Shown here: in pieces, positions 37,961 to 49,770 of the stretch
How the letters are laid out: every line of letters starts with the position of its first letter
How positions within the stretch are numbered: position 1 is the first letter of the stretch
Source: Antrodiella citrinella
Taxonomy: Eukaryota; Basidiomycota; Agaricomycetes; Polyporales; Steccherinaceae
Direction: 5' to 3'
Assembly: GCA_004802725.1 (NCBI GenBank)
Contig: SGPM01000093.1
Location: 1 to 64,000 of the forward strand
Length of the DNA: 64,000 bases
Program-made: the position numbers and the translations under genes
The notes under the pieces: generated by a model
Databases searched by the model: none
Told to the model about the DNA's origin: nothing
The model's input: only the letters and a program-made list of their open reading frames with translations

Positions 37961-40900
37961 ATGGCATCTGTCGCAATCCCTACGCTGGGTATCTCGGACG
38001 TCGTCCACAAGTTGAAGGAACACAGGCCGACAACGAATACAAGCGATGAACACCCCCAGGACCCTCCTCTTGGTCAACCCGAGCCCTCGTCCTCGTCCCC
38101 GGTCCATTCACATNATTCTAGCGTCACGGAGCTGGGGGGNATGAGGCGTAGTTCGCTGTCGAGACACCCCAGGAAATCCTCAGTCTCGTACAGACACCCT
38201 GCACCTGGTACGGCCTCCGGCAGAACTGGTCCGCCCCGGTCCATCTCCTACTCGTACAACTATTCCATCTCAGGNAGGAAGCCCTCGGGNACCCACTCTG
38301 AGCATGAAGACTCAAGTCCATCGCCGCGTGACAACAATGCCGATTTCGACCTCATTGACGTTCTAGAGTCGCCTGGCTTTAGNCCTATCAATTCACCCTT
38401 CCGAGGAGTATTGGACTATGTCGATTCGGATAGCACGGCGAAGAAGGAGGAAGANGGTGAGGATAGGAAGGGGAANAAGAGGGAAGGTTANTTTCCGGAG
38501 AATTGGAGGCCATTCAAGAAGCCTGATTCGTCGCCTAAGACACCATCCACAGTATTCAATGGGACGCCAGATCCGACTACCGAATCGCCTCAGGATGATG
38601 TACTCAATGCATCTGGAAACGAGGACGAGCAGGACACTCCGTCTGCTGGGCCTTCCACTGAGCGCAAGGTCTCTCTTTCTACTCCTCCTACCCGTGGACC
38701 TAGGCATACCAGATCTTTACCTCATCTCAAAGTTGAGAACAGTAAAAGCAGCCCAGCCCCGAAATGGAGTCGTCTCAAGTCCTTGCTCCCGCATATTGCT
38801 AGTCAAGGTCGAGCGACATCCTTGGCAGGACCATCCGCCGTCATTCCACAGTCTGTCAACATCACCGACGAGCTCATTGCTGGCGGACTTTCTACTCTGA
38901 TGCTTCGATTATGGTTCGAGCGCGACGAGAAAGGTCATCGACGCGTTCCTGCACTCTTCCATCGACTCCGGATCCGTGTCAGCGATAGCTTACACCCCCT
39001 GCACGGACATAAGGCGGTGTTCCGCATCGAATGCGAGTACGCTAACGGTGCTGCCCGTTGGGTCGTATACCGCCAACTGCGAGAGTTCGTTTCTCTACAC
39101 ACTCATTACACTATCTCCAATGCATATAATCGCAACGTGGAATCTCTGCCGGATTTTCCTAAGACCAGTGAGTACTTTGTACACACCTCACTCATGCATT
39201 CTGACGGTATGCAGGTCTGCCGTACTTCAAATGGCTCAAGGAGAAGGACCACGAGGTTGGTAGGGCGGACTTCGCCCGCCTGCAGCGAGAAGCTTTGGAG
39301 AACTATCTCATTGCGCTCATTCGCGCAGTGGTGTGTATACGTTCAACGCACGTTCGTCCGCCAGTTGGTCTGACCTTTCCATACTAGATGTTCCACCCCT
39401 CCGCAAATCGATTGGCCGGTTTCCTGGAGATCAGCGCCATGTCCATGGCATTGGCTCAATCTGGCGGCGCCCAGTATAAGGCTGGTTTCCTCCGGGTCGA
39501 CCCCTCAGGAAATAAAAGCAGCTGGGGGAGGAAAAACAATGGCTGGCGTGACAAGACGAAGCAACGGTGGGCTGCGGTCCGAGAGAGCTATCTGGTCGTG
39601 CTTGAGGAAATGGGAGAGGTGAGACGCTATCAGAACTGATTGCTTGAATGATACTCATAGTCCCTCGCTAGTTGAATGTGCATGACGTCTTCCTTATAGA
39701 CTCCGACTTCAAGATTGAACGGCCGACTCGATACTATCGTCAGGGTCTCAGCCTACTGACCCTACCAGTAGAAGGTCAGCATCAAGACCAGGACGCGCGA
39801 AGTCACGTCGGGTCGACCGTCGGCTCCTTCAAGTCTCGTCTTTCCAAAGTCTTCGGTCGCAAACCTGCGGAGTCGCATATCATCAACGGTTCAGCGCAAT
39901 CAAATGGACGACCCAGTCGTTCGACGGAAGCCACCTCTGAATCAGAACGCTCCTCGATTATGTCTGAAGGATCGCGCCCGGTCACGCCGATGTTGGATCC
40001 GTCGACGAACACGAATCCGCTGGATGCGATCGATGATCCGAATGACAAGAACAAGAACACAGGTAACGACGGACATAAGAGGAAGAAGAGCTCGGACGTT
40101 TCCAAACATACGTTCTACATTGAGAACTCGCAGATGCGGCTGAAGCTGTACGCAAAGAATGAGGTGAGAGACTTCCCTACATCGTCCAGGTTCCCGTACT
40201 GATGTACATATAGCGCCAAATGCTGCAATGGATCGCCGCATTGGAAAAAGTTGCTCGCGAATCACACTATACTGGCAGGAATCGATTTGACAGCTTTGCG
40301 CCGATTCGTCTTAACGTTGCTGCCCAGTGGCTCGTTGACGGGGTCAGTCAAAGTACCTATCATATCTTGTCTTGACCTGACCGTCATTTTGATACCCAAG
40401 CGTGACTACTTCTGGAATCTCTCCAGAGCGATTCTACTTGCTCGCGAAGCGATCTATATTCATGATTGGTGGCTGACCCCTGGTAAGTATGTGGCCACTT
40501 TTGACATACAACTTATTGATGGTTCCACAGAGCTGAAGATGCGACGACCCGGGCTGGATAAATATCGTCTAGATCATTTGCTCGAGAAGAAGGCGAAGGA
40601 GGGCGTCAAGATCTACATTATCCTTTAGTGCGCTCAGCCTTTGATTCGGACGTGTTAGTTCTGACTGACTAGTTCTATACAGTCAAGAAGTATCTAACAG
40701 GACCACACCTACGGATAGCAAGTGAGTAAACTTCTGTGCTCGCGCTGTCCTTTACTTACGCTCGTCTGCAGCTATGCGAAACAGAGGTTGACCTCTATCC
40801 ATCCAAATATCATGGTGCAACGATCGCCTTCTCATTTCCAGACTGGTACCTTCTATTGGGCACATGTAAGTCTTCATTGCAAATGAAAGAAGTGATCGCA

Positions 40901-43900
40901 TGGTCTGAACATTGTTCGTAGCACGAGAAGCTTTGCGTCATCGATCAGGCTATTGCTTTTATGGGTGGACTGGATTTGTGTTTTGGCCGGTATGACATAT
41001 ATCCTTCAACAAACGTCCCAATCTACTTACTTAACGTTTGCGCTTCCAGATGGGATAGTCCGCAACACGTCCTTACTGACGACCCTGAGGATGCGGAGCA
41101 CATCTGGCCTGGTAAGTAAGGTCACAAAGGAATCCGACTTACACTTATGTTTCCATAGGCAAGGACTACAGTAATCCTCGTATTTCCGACTTCCATACCT
41201 TGAACAAACCGGAGGAAGACATGTACGATCGAGGGAAGGTTCCAAGAATGCCATGGTATGTTGCATGCCTTCTACATATTGTGGCTGCTCAGCTCACTTG
41301 TTATTAGGCACGATGTATCCATGCAAGTCGTAGGTCAACCTGCCCGCGATCTGGCACGACATTTCGTACAACGGTGGAATTATCTGCTTCGTATCAAGGT
41401 TTCACTTCTGAATATTCTGGTCACGCAGGATGCTGACAATGATTGTTGTGCAGAACCACTCTCGTCAAATGCCGTTCTTGATCCCTCCTCCTGAATTTAA
41501 GCAGGGGGAGTTAACCGCATTAGGGTTGAACGGTACTTGCGAGCTTCAGATTTGCCGTTCTGCAGGTCCGTGGTCGCTGGGAACACCGGATAAAATTGAG
41601 CATTCCATTCAGAACGCGTACTTGAAAGGTGGGTGTTTGTTGCAGAAGGAGCTCCTTCTCGACTGACGCTCAAATAGCCATCCAACTCTCTGAATATTTC
41701 GTGTACATCGAGAACCAGTTCTTCATCACCTCGTACGTGGCGGTATTCTCGTGAACTTCAGGATACTTATAATGCCTCTCATAGGACCGTGGTTAACGAA
41801 GTAAGGATCGAGAATAGGATCGGAGATGCTATCGTTCACCGTATCATCCGCGCTCACCGCGAGGGCACACCGTGGCGATGCTGCATTGTCATTCCTTCAC
41901 TGCCAGGTTTCACATTCCCCGTAGATCACAGTGATGCCAGTGCTGTACGTGAACTCATTTGTGCATCCGCCGCAATTTTGACACAGTGCTCCCATAGATT
42001 CGTATTATCATTGAGTGCCAGAACCGGACTATCTGTCGCGGACCAAACTCCATCTTTGCTCGGTTGAGGAAGGAAGGCATCGACGTGCGTACTTGTTTTG
42101 GTTCATAATGTCTATTTCTAACGGAGAGTCGCCCAGCCTGACGATCACATCTCCGTTTTCTCCTTGCGCAACTGGGCGAAGCTGCGCGGGGATGTATTGA
42201 CCACTGAGCAGGTGTACATTCATGGCAAAGTCTGCATTGTCGACGATCGCCTCGCTATCATCGGGAGCGCCAACATCAACGAGCGGTCTCAAAGAGGTGA
42301 CCGCGACTCTGAGATCGCTGCTGTCATCCGCGACACAGACATGATAGATGGGTTTGTTCTATTTCATCATTTCATGATCCTGAGTGTTTGAACACATTGT
42401 GCAATAGCTCAATGGCCGGAAGACCGTTCAAGGTCGGCCGGTTCGCGCACACACTTCGTGTACGGCTGATGCGCGAGCATCTGGGGGTCGACGTTGATGC
42501 TATGTACGAAGACGATCTCATGGCCTTTGAACCGACGGCCCCTGCTTATGAGCAGCATGAGTGGGACCCCGATGTGGAGCAAGAACACGGAAAGGATGAG
42601 GGCATCACTCATGTCGGTAAGAGTCAGGAAGGAACTGCTGTGCGACGACTGTGGCATGATGGAGTGGATGGTGCTGGGCAAGGTAAGCTTCTCCAATCCG
42701 CTCACAAGATAGTAATGCCTACTTATGCGTGTGTCTATGTAGTTCTCCACGCAACTTTCGATGCTCAGGCGAAGCAGACCTCGACGCTTCTGCGTAAGGT
42801 TGGCCTGCAGTCCAGAGATGCAACAGCTTCTGCGGGAGATGCTAGTCTCAACGAGGAGCGGACGTCTTTCACGAAGGACGGGCTGAAGGTTCCCGGTTTC
42901 GCAAGCTCTGTTATCCCTACGTTGGAAGAGAAGATCGTTATCGAGCACCGTCCGGCACCTGAACGTACCGTCGAGGAAGAGCGTTCCCAGAACGACGTGG
43001 GTGACGACGTCAAGCAACAGAATGGTAACGCCGAGAAGCAGGATGGACACGCTCAGGAACAGGGCGGCCACGCTGAACATCAAAACGGCTACTTTACCGC
43101 TGAGCCACAGTCTGACGAAGTTCGCGTCGATGGTCAACTTTACGGAGCTCCTGCCAATGCCGATCAACACGACGAGCATGCTCCTATCGCTCCTCAAGGG
43201 AAGAAGGATACTGATGAAACCGAAGACAAAGCTCCTGAAGCCCGTGCTGCTTTACGGAAGAATCTTGTTTCAAAGCTTGGCCCCAAGACCGGTCGAGGAC
43301 CTTACTCGCTGCCTACCCCCACGCCGCGCGTTGACCCCCAAGGATTCGAAGACCCGATCTCCGACGACTTCTGGAAGAACACTTGGGTCGCTTGTGCTGC
43401 ACACAATGTAAGGATTCCAAAGATGATGTCCATATTGTCACCACACCCTGACAATGCTTTCAGACGGAGATCTTCCGTAAAGTCTTCCACGCCATTCCGG
43501 ACGATCTTGTCACGACGTGGAAACAGTACAAGGAGTTTATTATCCACCATGAAAGGCTTAACAAACCTGTAAGTATTCTTTTACGCACACAAGAGATATC
43601 ACTAACCAGGCAGCAGGCTAAAGACTTCGATCATCACACACCCGAGCCTGTAGCCAGGATGCCGTCAGAGGCAGGTGACATGAGTGTCCCTCAGGCAGCT
43701 ACCAATGAAGATGGGAGTTCAACGGGTCACGATAATGCCCTTCCGAAGCCCAAGGATTCCGGTGTCGATGAGCAGGGCGAGAACCCTCCGAACTCTGCCA
43801 ATCAAGACAACAAGGCTCGTAAGCCCAAGACGACTGGGGTTGAGCCGTTTGACCAGGCGGAGAAAGAGGCTATGGAACGACTTTTGGAGGAAGTCCGGGG

Positions 43901-44112
43901 ACATCTTGGTAAGGACCTGTGCTACAAGCGTCCCATCCGTGCTCACTCTTTGTCAACAGTTCTGTATCCCACTCGGTTCTTGGAAGGAGAGGACTTCGCG
44001 AACAACTTCTTGTTCAATGCGGACAGGTTCGTCATCTCCTTTACCTCAACTTCTTCACTCTAAGTCCTGATCACAACCCTACAGATTGATGCCTCTTCCT
44101 ATCTATGATTGA
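37961..44112 (+). CDS. Phospholipase D, PX-PH type (Spo14/Pld1-like)
   Basis: The enzyme hydrolyses phosphatidylcholine to phosphatidate and choline at membranes. The start [15 protein letters not shown] at 37961 opens a long disordered Ser/Pro-rich leader. A PX domain follows near 38930-39300 ([30 protein letters not shown]), then a PH domain near 39400-39720 ([20 protein letters not shown]). The two catalytic HxKxxxxD motifs are HEKLCVID near 40925 and HGKVCIVD near 42220, the second followed by [18 protein letters not shown] low-complexity Gln/Asn/His/Gly stretch lies at about 43005-43095. The last exon, after an intron ending at 44084, gives LMPLPIYD and a TGA at 44112. At least a dozen short introns are present. 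Four or more N bases lie in the leader. The gene looks intact. Confidence 0.9.
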
Positions 44113-44354
44113 TTTTTCTTTCTCTTTCTTGATTCTTGACCACATCCTCTCGTTTCTTCACGCACTACGATACCCCCATGAATTCGTTTTATCTCATCTC
44201 GTATATCTTTTCCTTACTACACGGCGTCATGCGCCCGGCTGACTTTTCCTGAACATTGTACGAGTATCTACTGCATAGATCGCCCATGGAGCTACAGACA
44301 TGGAGTAATAGGATCGTCCCAAAGTAAAGAGTGACGTCAGTTATCAGCAAACAA

Positions 44355-45900
44355 CTATGGACCCAAGTACGCTAGCAGCTCCTTCTCCTTCTTTCGCTTC
44401 GCTTTCTTGCCAAGCTTGGTCGTGGCTGTAGGTTTCCTCGGCAGACGATGTTCACGCTCTAGGATCGGCGGCGGAGGTTTAATGCGATTCCAGGCTTCGT
44501 GGTCGCGGAATATGACGAAGTAGTTCGGTATGATGCTGCTGATTGGCCATGGTTTTTTGTATGTGTGTTGTTTTGGTTGAGGTGGGACGACGACCGCGTG
44601 GGCCAGGGCAGGGTCGGTCATGTCGACATCACTGTCATCGTGAACCTCGTTCATGTCGACGTCTTCACGAGTTTGTTGGATAACTGTTTGGTGCGAGATA
44701 TGAGTAGGGATAGGCGAAAAGGGGTTCTTTCTCTTTTTGCAGGAATCGCTGTACACACCTGACGTGGAACCGGAAGGACCAATGTCAATTGAGCCCCAGT
44801 TGCTGACAGCGGGTTCCTTGGCAGCAAGGGACCACCTATACGTGGGAGGCGGTTTGAGCTTCCCTTCGAGACGCAACTGCTTGCTGATCATCCGGACCTG
44901 CTCCGTCATAGCAGCTTGCGAGAGATCGGGATGGGGCGGAGACACGGATGTAGCGGGAGTCTCTGGACCGGGTGTGACCATGCTGCTCGAAGGATGTAAC
45001 CGTGATGAATTGGCGGCAGAGAACTTTGAGGACGCGCGGGACGACTGGGATATAGGTCTCCGGGAGGGGTGTGATATGAATGTGCGACGAGGGTTTCCTT
45101 GATGTCCGCACGTAGCTGGTAGGTGATGATGTGGTATAGGTCGTTGTGGTAAAGGATGAAAGATTGGTGCAGCGGGCCTGCTGGGTTCGGCAGCACGAGC
45201 GAGTCGTGGCGTCGTGTCTTCAGCTTGAGGCTGAGTCGCTTGATGAGGTAGCCGGGTCGGTGAACTTGGAGGCGGAGACGATGTGAGATCTACCACTTCT
45301 ACCGTGGGGTCTCCATACTCTGTATAGTACATATCAGTTGTCGGATGCAAAATGGAAGAGCGGCCTATGCAAGCCATCCTGACGTACGAGTATTCGTAAA
45401 ACGGTTTTGCGACAATATGGCACTCGGTTGAGCGGTATGTACCAAAGATGAAGCCGTCTTTCTAGCCAGCATGGGTTGGGATGCAGGGATATGTGGTCTG
45501 CTTGGAGCATTGGGGATCGTAACAAGCGTTGAGCTTGGCCCGGTCACGGTGGTTGGTGGACGCGAGCCCGAAGCAACTGATGGTGTTTCTGACTGATTCA
45601 CAGCTTTCTTCTTGGAGCATCGTTTGCAACACCAAGTCTCAAGGCTGTTTTCGCGTCGCCCTTCTATGCTCGCCTTGATGAGTTTCGTCAGTTCTGCCGT
45701 GGAGAGCTTGGGGATATGACATTCTAGTAGCAAAGTAGCATGCATGGTCGCCACACCGTGAGCTCTGAACTTCAAGATAGTTATCAGGTCGTAGAAGTGT
45801 ACTTACTGTGATGCCATTGTCGAGGAGGGACACATATGGAGCAAGTTAGCATCCAATTCCCGCTATGGCTGTGCGATTGGCCGCAGCGTACGCAGCTCAT
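44355..45900 (-). CDS. PHD-finger protein with SUMO-interacting-like motif
   Basis: From an ATG at 45900 (MSCVRCGQSH) three exons assemble a C4HC3 PHD finger. The pairs are CVRC and CSIC. WHH-K-C spans the first intron (GTAAGTAC...CTACTAG). WCCKRC supplies the last pair, with the tryptophan two residues before the seventh ligand. A Ser/Pro-rich linker follows. After a second intron (GTACGTCAGG...CTATACAG) the protein continues QYGDPTVEVVDLTSSPP, where VEVVDLT resembles a SUMO-interacting motif. The C-terminus is proline-rich, contains an acidic DVDMNEVHDDSDVDM patch and ends in basic KLGKKAKRKKEKELL, a likely nuclear signal, at 44355. PHD fingers usually read histone H3 tails. A nuclear chromatin role is inferred. 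An upstream GTAAGTATTAG donor near 45989 suggests a 5' leader exon. Confidence 0.65.
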
Positions 45901-46464
45901 ACTTTGGTCCTCTGGAAGCTACCACATTTCCCTGAGTGTCAGTCGCTATATGTGTCAAAAACAAGTTGAGTAGGAGAGACTAATACTTACATGCTGGTCA
46001 CTGATCCACAATCGGTAAAACGCGTCGCAGCGTCCTCACTACTGATTTCAAACTTGAAGCTTCAAGGTTGGAGGACTAATCATGGGAGCGTGTGTTGAAA
46101 TCTATGATGAGGCAGTTCTCGTAGATCAACAACGGATTTATCATTGATCCCGTTTTCGTAGATAAAGCCCTCTTTTCGTGTATTTCCCCCTCTCTCATGC
46201 GTTTGCAAGAGCTCAGCCAAACGCAATACATTCATTCTATTCCTACTGTCCTCAGGAATTCTAACACAAACGCATCGCGGCTTGCTACCACTCACCACAG
46301 CACGAGCTCCAGACCCCTCGTATCGGGTTCTGCTACGCCGACGGTCGTTGGCGGCTGTTTTCAATCTCCGCCGCTCATTCTTCCTGTACGACAACGACGT
46401 CGATCGGCCGTACCCAAGCCCCGCCGCAGGCTCGCGGGCACCCCCTGAAGTCCTCACCGTCTAG

Positions 46465-47045
46465 AGGCATCATTCGTCGCACCNCGAATGGACCGACTAC
46501 ACCTGCCGCCCCTTCCCCACCCGGGTTTCAGACAAGTGCGACAAGGAGAACAAAGGGTTTTGCGTGGCGTGGACGACCGCGGGGTACCTCGCGGAGCTGG
46601 GCGTGCTGATGGCCGTCGTGGCGTCGTTGGCGATCGTGTTTGGCGTGAGCACGCATTCGAGGAGGAGAAGGATTTGGAGCGTCGTGGCGTCGTTCGTGGC
46701 ACTGCACAGTGAGTGGTCTCTCTGGATGGATGGGCGGTTGTGAGAGCTTATCGCGGTGTTGTTGTGTAGCTGCGTTGCAAATTGCTACTTTCGCTATCGT
46801 TACGGACGCATACGATAAACACTATCCATTCCAGCAGGCGCGTCCGGGTAAGACAATCCACTACAACTCGGGTCCATGATTGTATGCTGATAGTCGTGTT
46901 CCTAGGTGCTGCATACATTCTGAACGTAGTTTCCTGGGTTGTCGGTGTACTAGTCACCGTAGGGCTTATCGTGACTGGTATATCCGCGAACAGAGGTCAT
47001 AAATGGGCAGCCGGTAATAGGGCGTACCATGCTATCGAAGGTTAA
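46465..47045 (+). CDS. Multi-span membrane protein, 5' exon not found
   Basis: Two introns (donor near 46708, acceptor near 46769; then one between about 46848 and 46904) join three exons. The visible protein has a cysteine-containing loop (EWTDYTCRPFPT, KCDKENKGFC) and three predicted membrane helices: AELGVLMAVVASLAIVFGV, a second around IWSVVASFVALHT-ALQIATFAIV, and AAYILNVVSWVVGVLVTVGL. It ends AYHAIEG at a TAA at 47045. An in-frame TAG at 46462-46464 forms an acceptor-like CTAG, so an upstream exon with the start and probably a first helix must exist, but I could not place it in the 400 bases before. The layout resembles small four-helix plasma-membrane proteins of mushrooms. The function is unknown. 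Confidence 0.6.
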
Positions 47046-47289
47046 ATCGTCCGGACATCTCACTGCTATTCAGAGTCCAAATCCTTTTATACCTCTGTCG
47101 ACTGGTGTTTCACTATGACTGTGACCTACGGACGACACTCCCATGTCTTATTGCCTTTATTCGCCTCACCACTCTGCAGCGCTCATGTACTTGTAACTTC
47201 ACGACAAATGTACTTTTACGGTTCATCCTCGTCTTAGATCGTCAGTATATATACAAATTCGGAAAGCGTTCGTCAATCAACGGCTGATA

Positions 47290-49400
47290 TCAATAGTCCT
47301 CTGGATAGTCCACTTTGTCGTAAAGCCTCAACGTCTCGTTCCAATCCCGTTTTCGCCGCCTGCGCACCGAGAAGTACTTGGCACTTCGGTCCCAACGGCC
47401 ACGTACGCGTCCCTTCTCCTTCCCACCCGTCTCGCCAAAATGCTTCTCTGGGGCCTCAGGCAGACCCAACGTATGCACGGCCAAGTCCATCACCCTCTTA
47501 TACAGCTCCCCCCTTGTCTCCTGCATATTCCGCAACTCGGTCGGGCCGACCCACAGGAGCCTAATCAACGCCGTACACGCCCTGAACGCCGCCGTCGCGT
47601 CCTCAAACCACCTCAAGCTCATCCACATCGCCAGCGGCACCAAGACCACTGTCAGCGGGGCGACGGGGAACGTGAGCGCCACGGTGCCAAAGTACACGCA
47701 CAGCCCAGAGATGAAGCCATATGTGAGCTTGTACTGCGCGATCTCGTCGTACGTGTCCCACACGGGCCCGGTGCGCTTAAACTCGCGCACGGCGATGACG
47801 GTGGTGATGAAGATCGGCATCCAGAGGAGCAGGCCCGGGATGGAGAGGGTGATGAGGACGATGGACCATGTGAGGCGGACGAGGGCGCGGTAGGCCATCG
47901 TGCGACGGTGCAGGGGTCGGCGGATGCGATCGTCCTTGAGACCGTAGCGGGAGAGTTTGTCTTGATAAGCCTGATAGTCATTGAGATCTCATGGTTCCGA
48001 GACTGCCTGCGTCGAAACGTACCTTCAGATCTGCACCGAGCTGGACAATCTTCTTGTCCTCCGCCAGTGCCTCTTCGCCTAGGTTTGATCCTTCATCGCC
48101 GCTACCACTGGGCTCTTGGTCTATGCGTGACTCGGCCATTTTCAATGCCTCGAGGAAGGTCCTCACAATTCGTACATAGTCGCCAAGAGTCATTTCAGTT
48201 CCGAGTGGAGCATACATTCGTGCAGCTAATTTGGCGTCACGAATGAGTCGCCATGATGGTGCATCGAGTGTCCCGGAGCTAATTTGCTTGTGCAGTCGTG
48301 CAGTGAGTTCTCGGATGTTAGAGAAGTCGACGGGTGCGAGAAGCTCTGGGTGAGACTTCGCGTTTGAAAGTCAATACAGTTCTCAAAGGTGATGGTCCCA
48401 GAAACTGACCTTAGCACTGAACTTCATGGGTTCATGGAACGTCACTAGGACATCTGAGCGGAAGTGTTGACGATGCCTAAGCCATGGGAGGCACTGTCAG
48501 AGACACCACACCCTAAGGTCGACCAACGTACATATATGTAATGGAACATGTCTGTACTGAGACTTCAAAATTAGGATTGTCGCGGTTGCGTGACAGAGCA
48601 TCTGATACGATGCGGGCCACTACGTTACATTCATGAGTGATCGTAGACGTCAACGAGTGGGAATGTACGTACCTCCGGTCTTGAGAGGGGCAATAGTAGG
48701 GTGATATCGACTCATACCCTCAGGAAATAGACACACGGCGTCTCCAATGTCGAGGGCCTGGAAGATTTGCGTGTAAGCTGTGTACATGTCTCGAGATTTC
48801 AGAGCTGACCTCAAGCAGTTTCTTCATGACTTCACTGTTATCGGTTTCCCCGTTGACAGAGTCCTTCCGTCGTTGTAACGGAACTGTGCCTGCAGACTCA
48901 ATAAGCCAGCTTGTGAATGTTCCCCGTCCAAACTGGGTGGCCTTTGCAGTAAGTCGCAGCATGTTTCGACTCTGTGCGATGTGTCGGCGTTCAAGTTAAT
49001 CTCCGCAGTCGTTAGCACTACGGACAGCCAAACTCACTTTGTACGGTATCGAGGCTACTAGCAACCTTGAGGTTTAAACCATGAGCAGGGGCTTCACTAG
49101 CAAAAAAGGTACGTACAATGCATCCGTCAAGGAGTTGCTGTGGTTCGCCGCTACGATACTGTATTGTTCATGAGTGACTCTCTCATTCTTGGGACGACTG
49201 TAACACTTACCATGGCTCCCCTCTCTTCGGTATCAGATGGGCGTTTTCAACAACGATTGTCCCATAGAAAATCTTCAGAACAAACTTGAACAGCAGTCTG
49301 CATGCTTCATTAGCGTCATGAAGAACCAATGGACGACTCCAGCGCTCCGCACCGAACGAGCAAGTACGACCATGGCGTCGGCGAGCCTTGTGGCATCCAG
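47290..49400 (-). CDS. Glycerol-3-phosphate/DHAP acyltransferase (Sct1/Gpt2-like)
   Basis: The enzyme would acylate glycerol-3-phosphate or DHAP, the first step of glycerolipid synthesis, at the ER. The N-terminal exon shows LLFKFVLKIFYGTIVVENAH. After an intron ending near 49155 the acyltransferase motif I, NHSNSLTDA (NHx4D), appears, then AGTVPLQRRKDS, then motif III FPEGMSRYHP near 48710. The C-terminal part (47898-47290) has several hydrophobic helices (LTWSIVLITLSIPGLLLW, LTYGFISGLCVYFGTVAL) and a basic tail ending DKVDYPEDY. This layout fits the fungal GPAT family, with C-terminal membrane spans. The true start is not resolved. The frame upstream of 49340 has no ATG, so a short first exon lies near 49.4 kb or beyond. 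Confidence 0.8.
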
Positions 49401-49770
49401 AGCAAGAGCTTCGCTGGTCTTCTGCGATGGATGGTGGTGGAGTGGGTTCAACAGCGTGGACAGGCCCCGCCAAGAGGAAGACAGTAGTCCGCGACCACTG
49501 TCACTGTTGGCGTAGAGATCTGATCATTACCGTGTTAATCTTAATGGGCGTCTATCTCCACGAGAACATGGCGCTTAGATTTGGGCTTGGAAGAGATTTT
49601 CTGACCTTGGCTAGGCTTCTCGCTCTTTACATTTCTCTTCATAACGATCTTTATGCATCGGGAAGGTTTGAGTTAGGAAATTGACTGTGAGTCGCGTTGA
49701 GTTTGGAATGAGGTGGTGCACGTTGCTTACCGGTCGATCAAGCATAAATTCGCATAAATTCGCTCACACC

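Noticed and set aside
42409..43197. A 262-codon minus-strand open frame
   Set aside because: It is antisense to the low-complexity C-terminal part of the phospholipase D gene, which has both catalytic motifs and good splice sites.
47440..48246. A 268-codon plus-strand open frame rich in His, Arg and Pro
   Set aside because: It is opposite the membrane-spanning exon of the acyltransferase and shows no family features.
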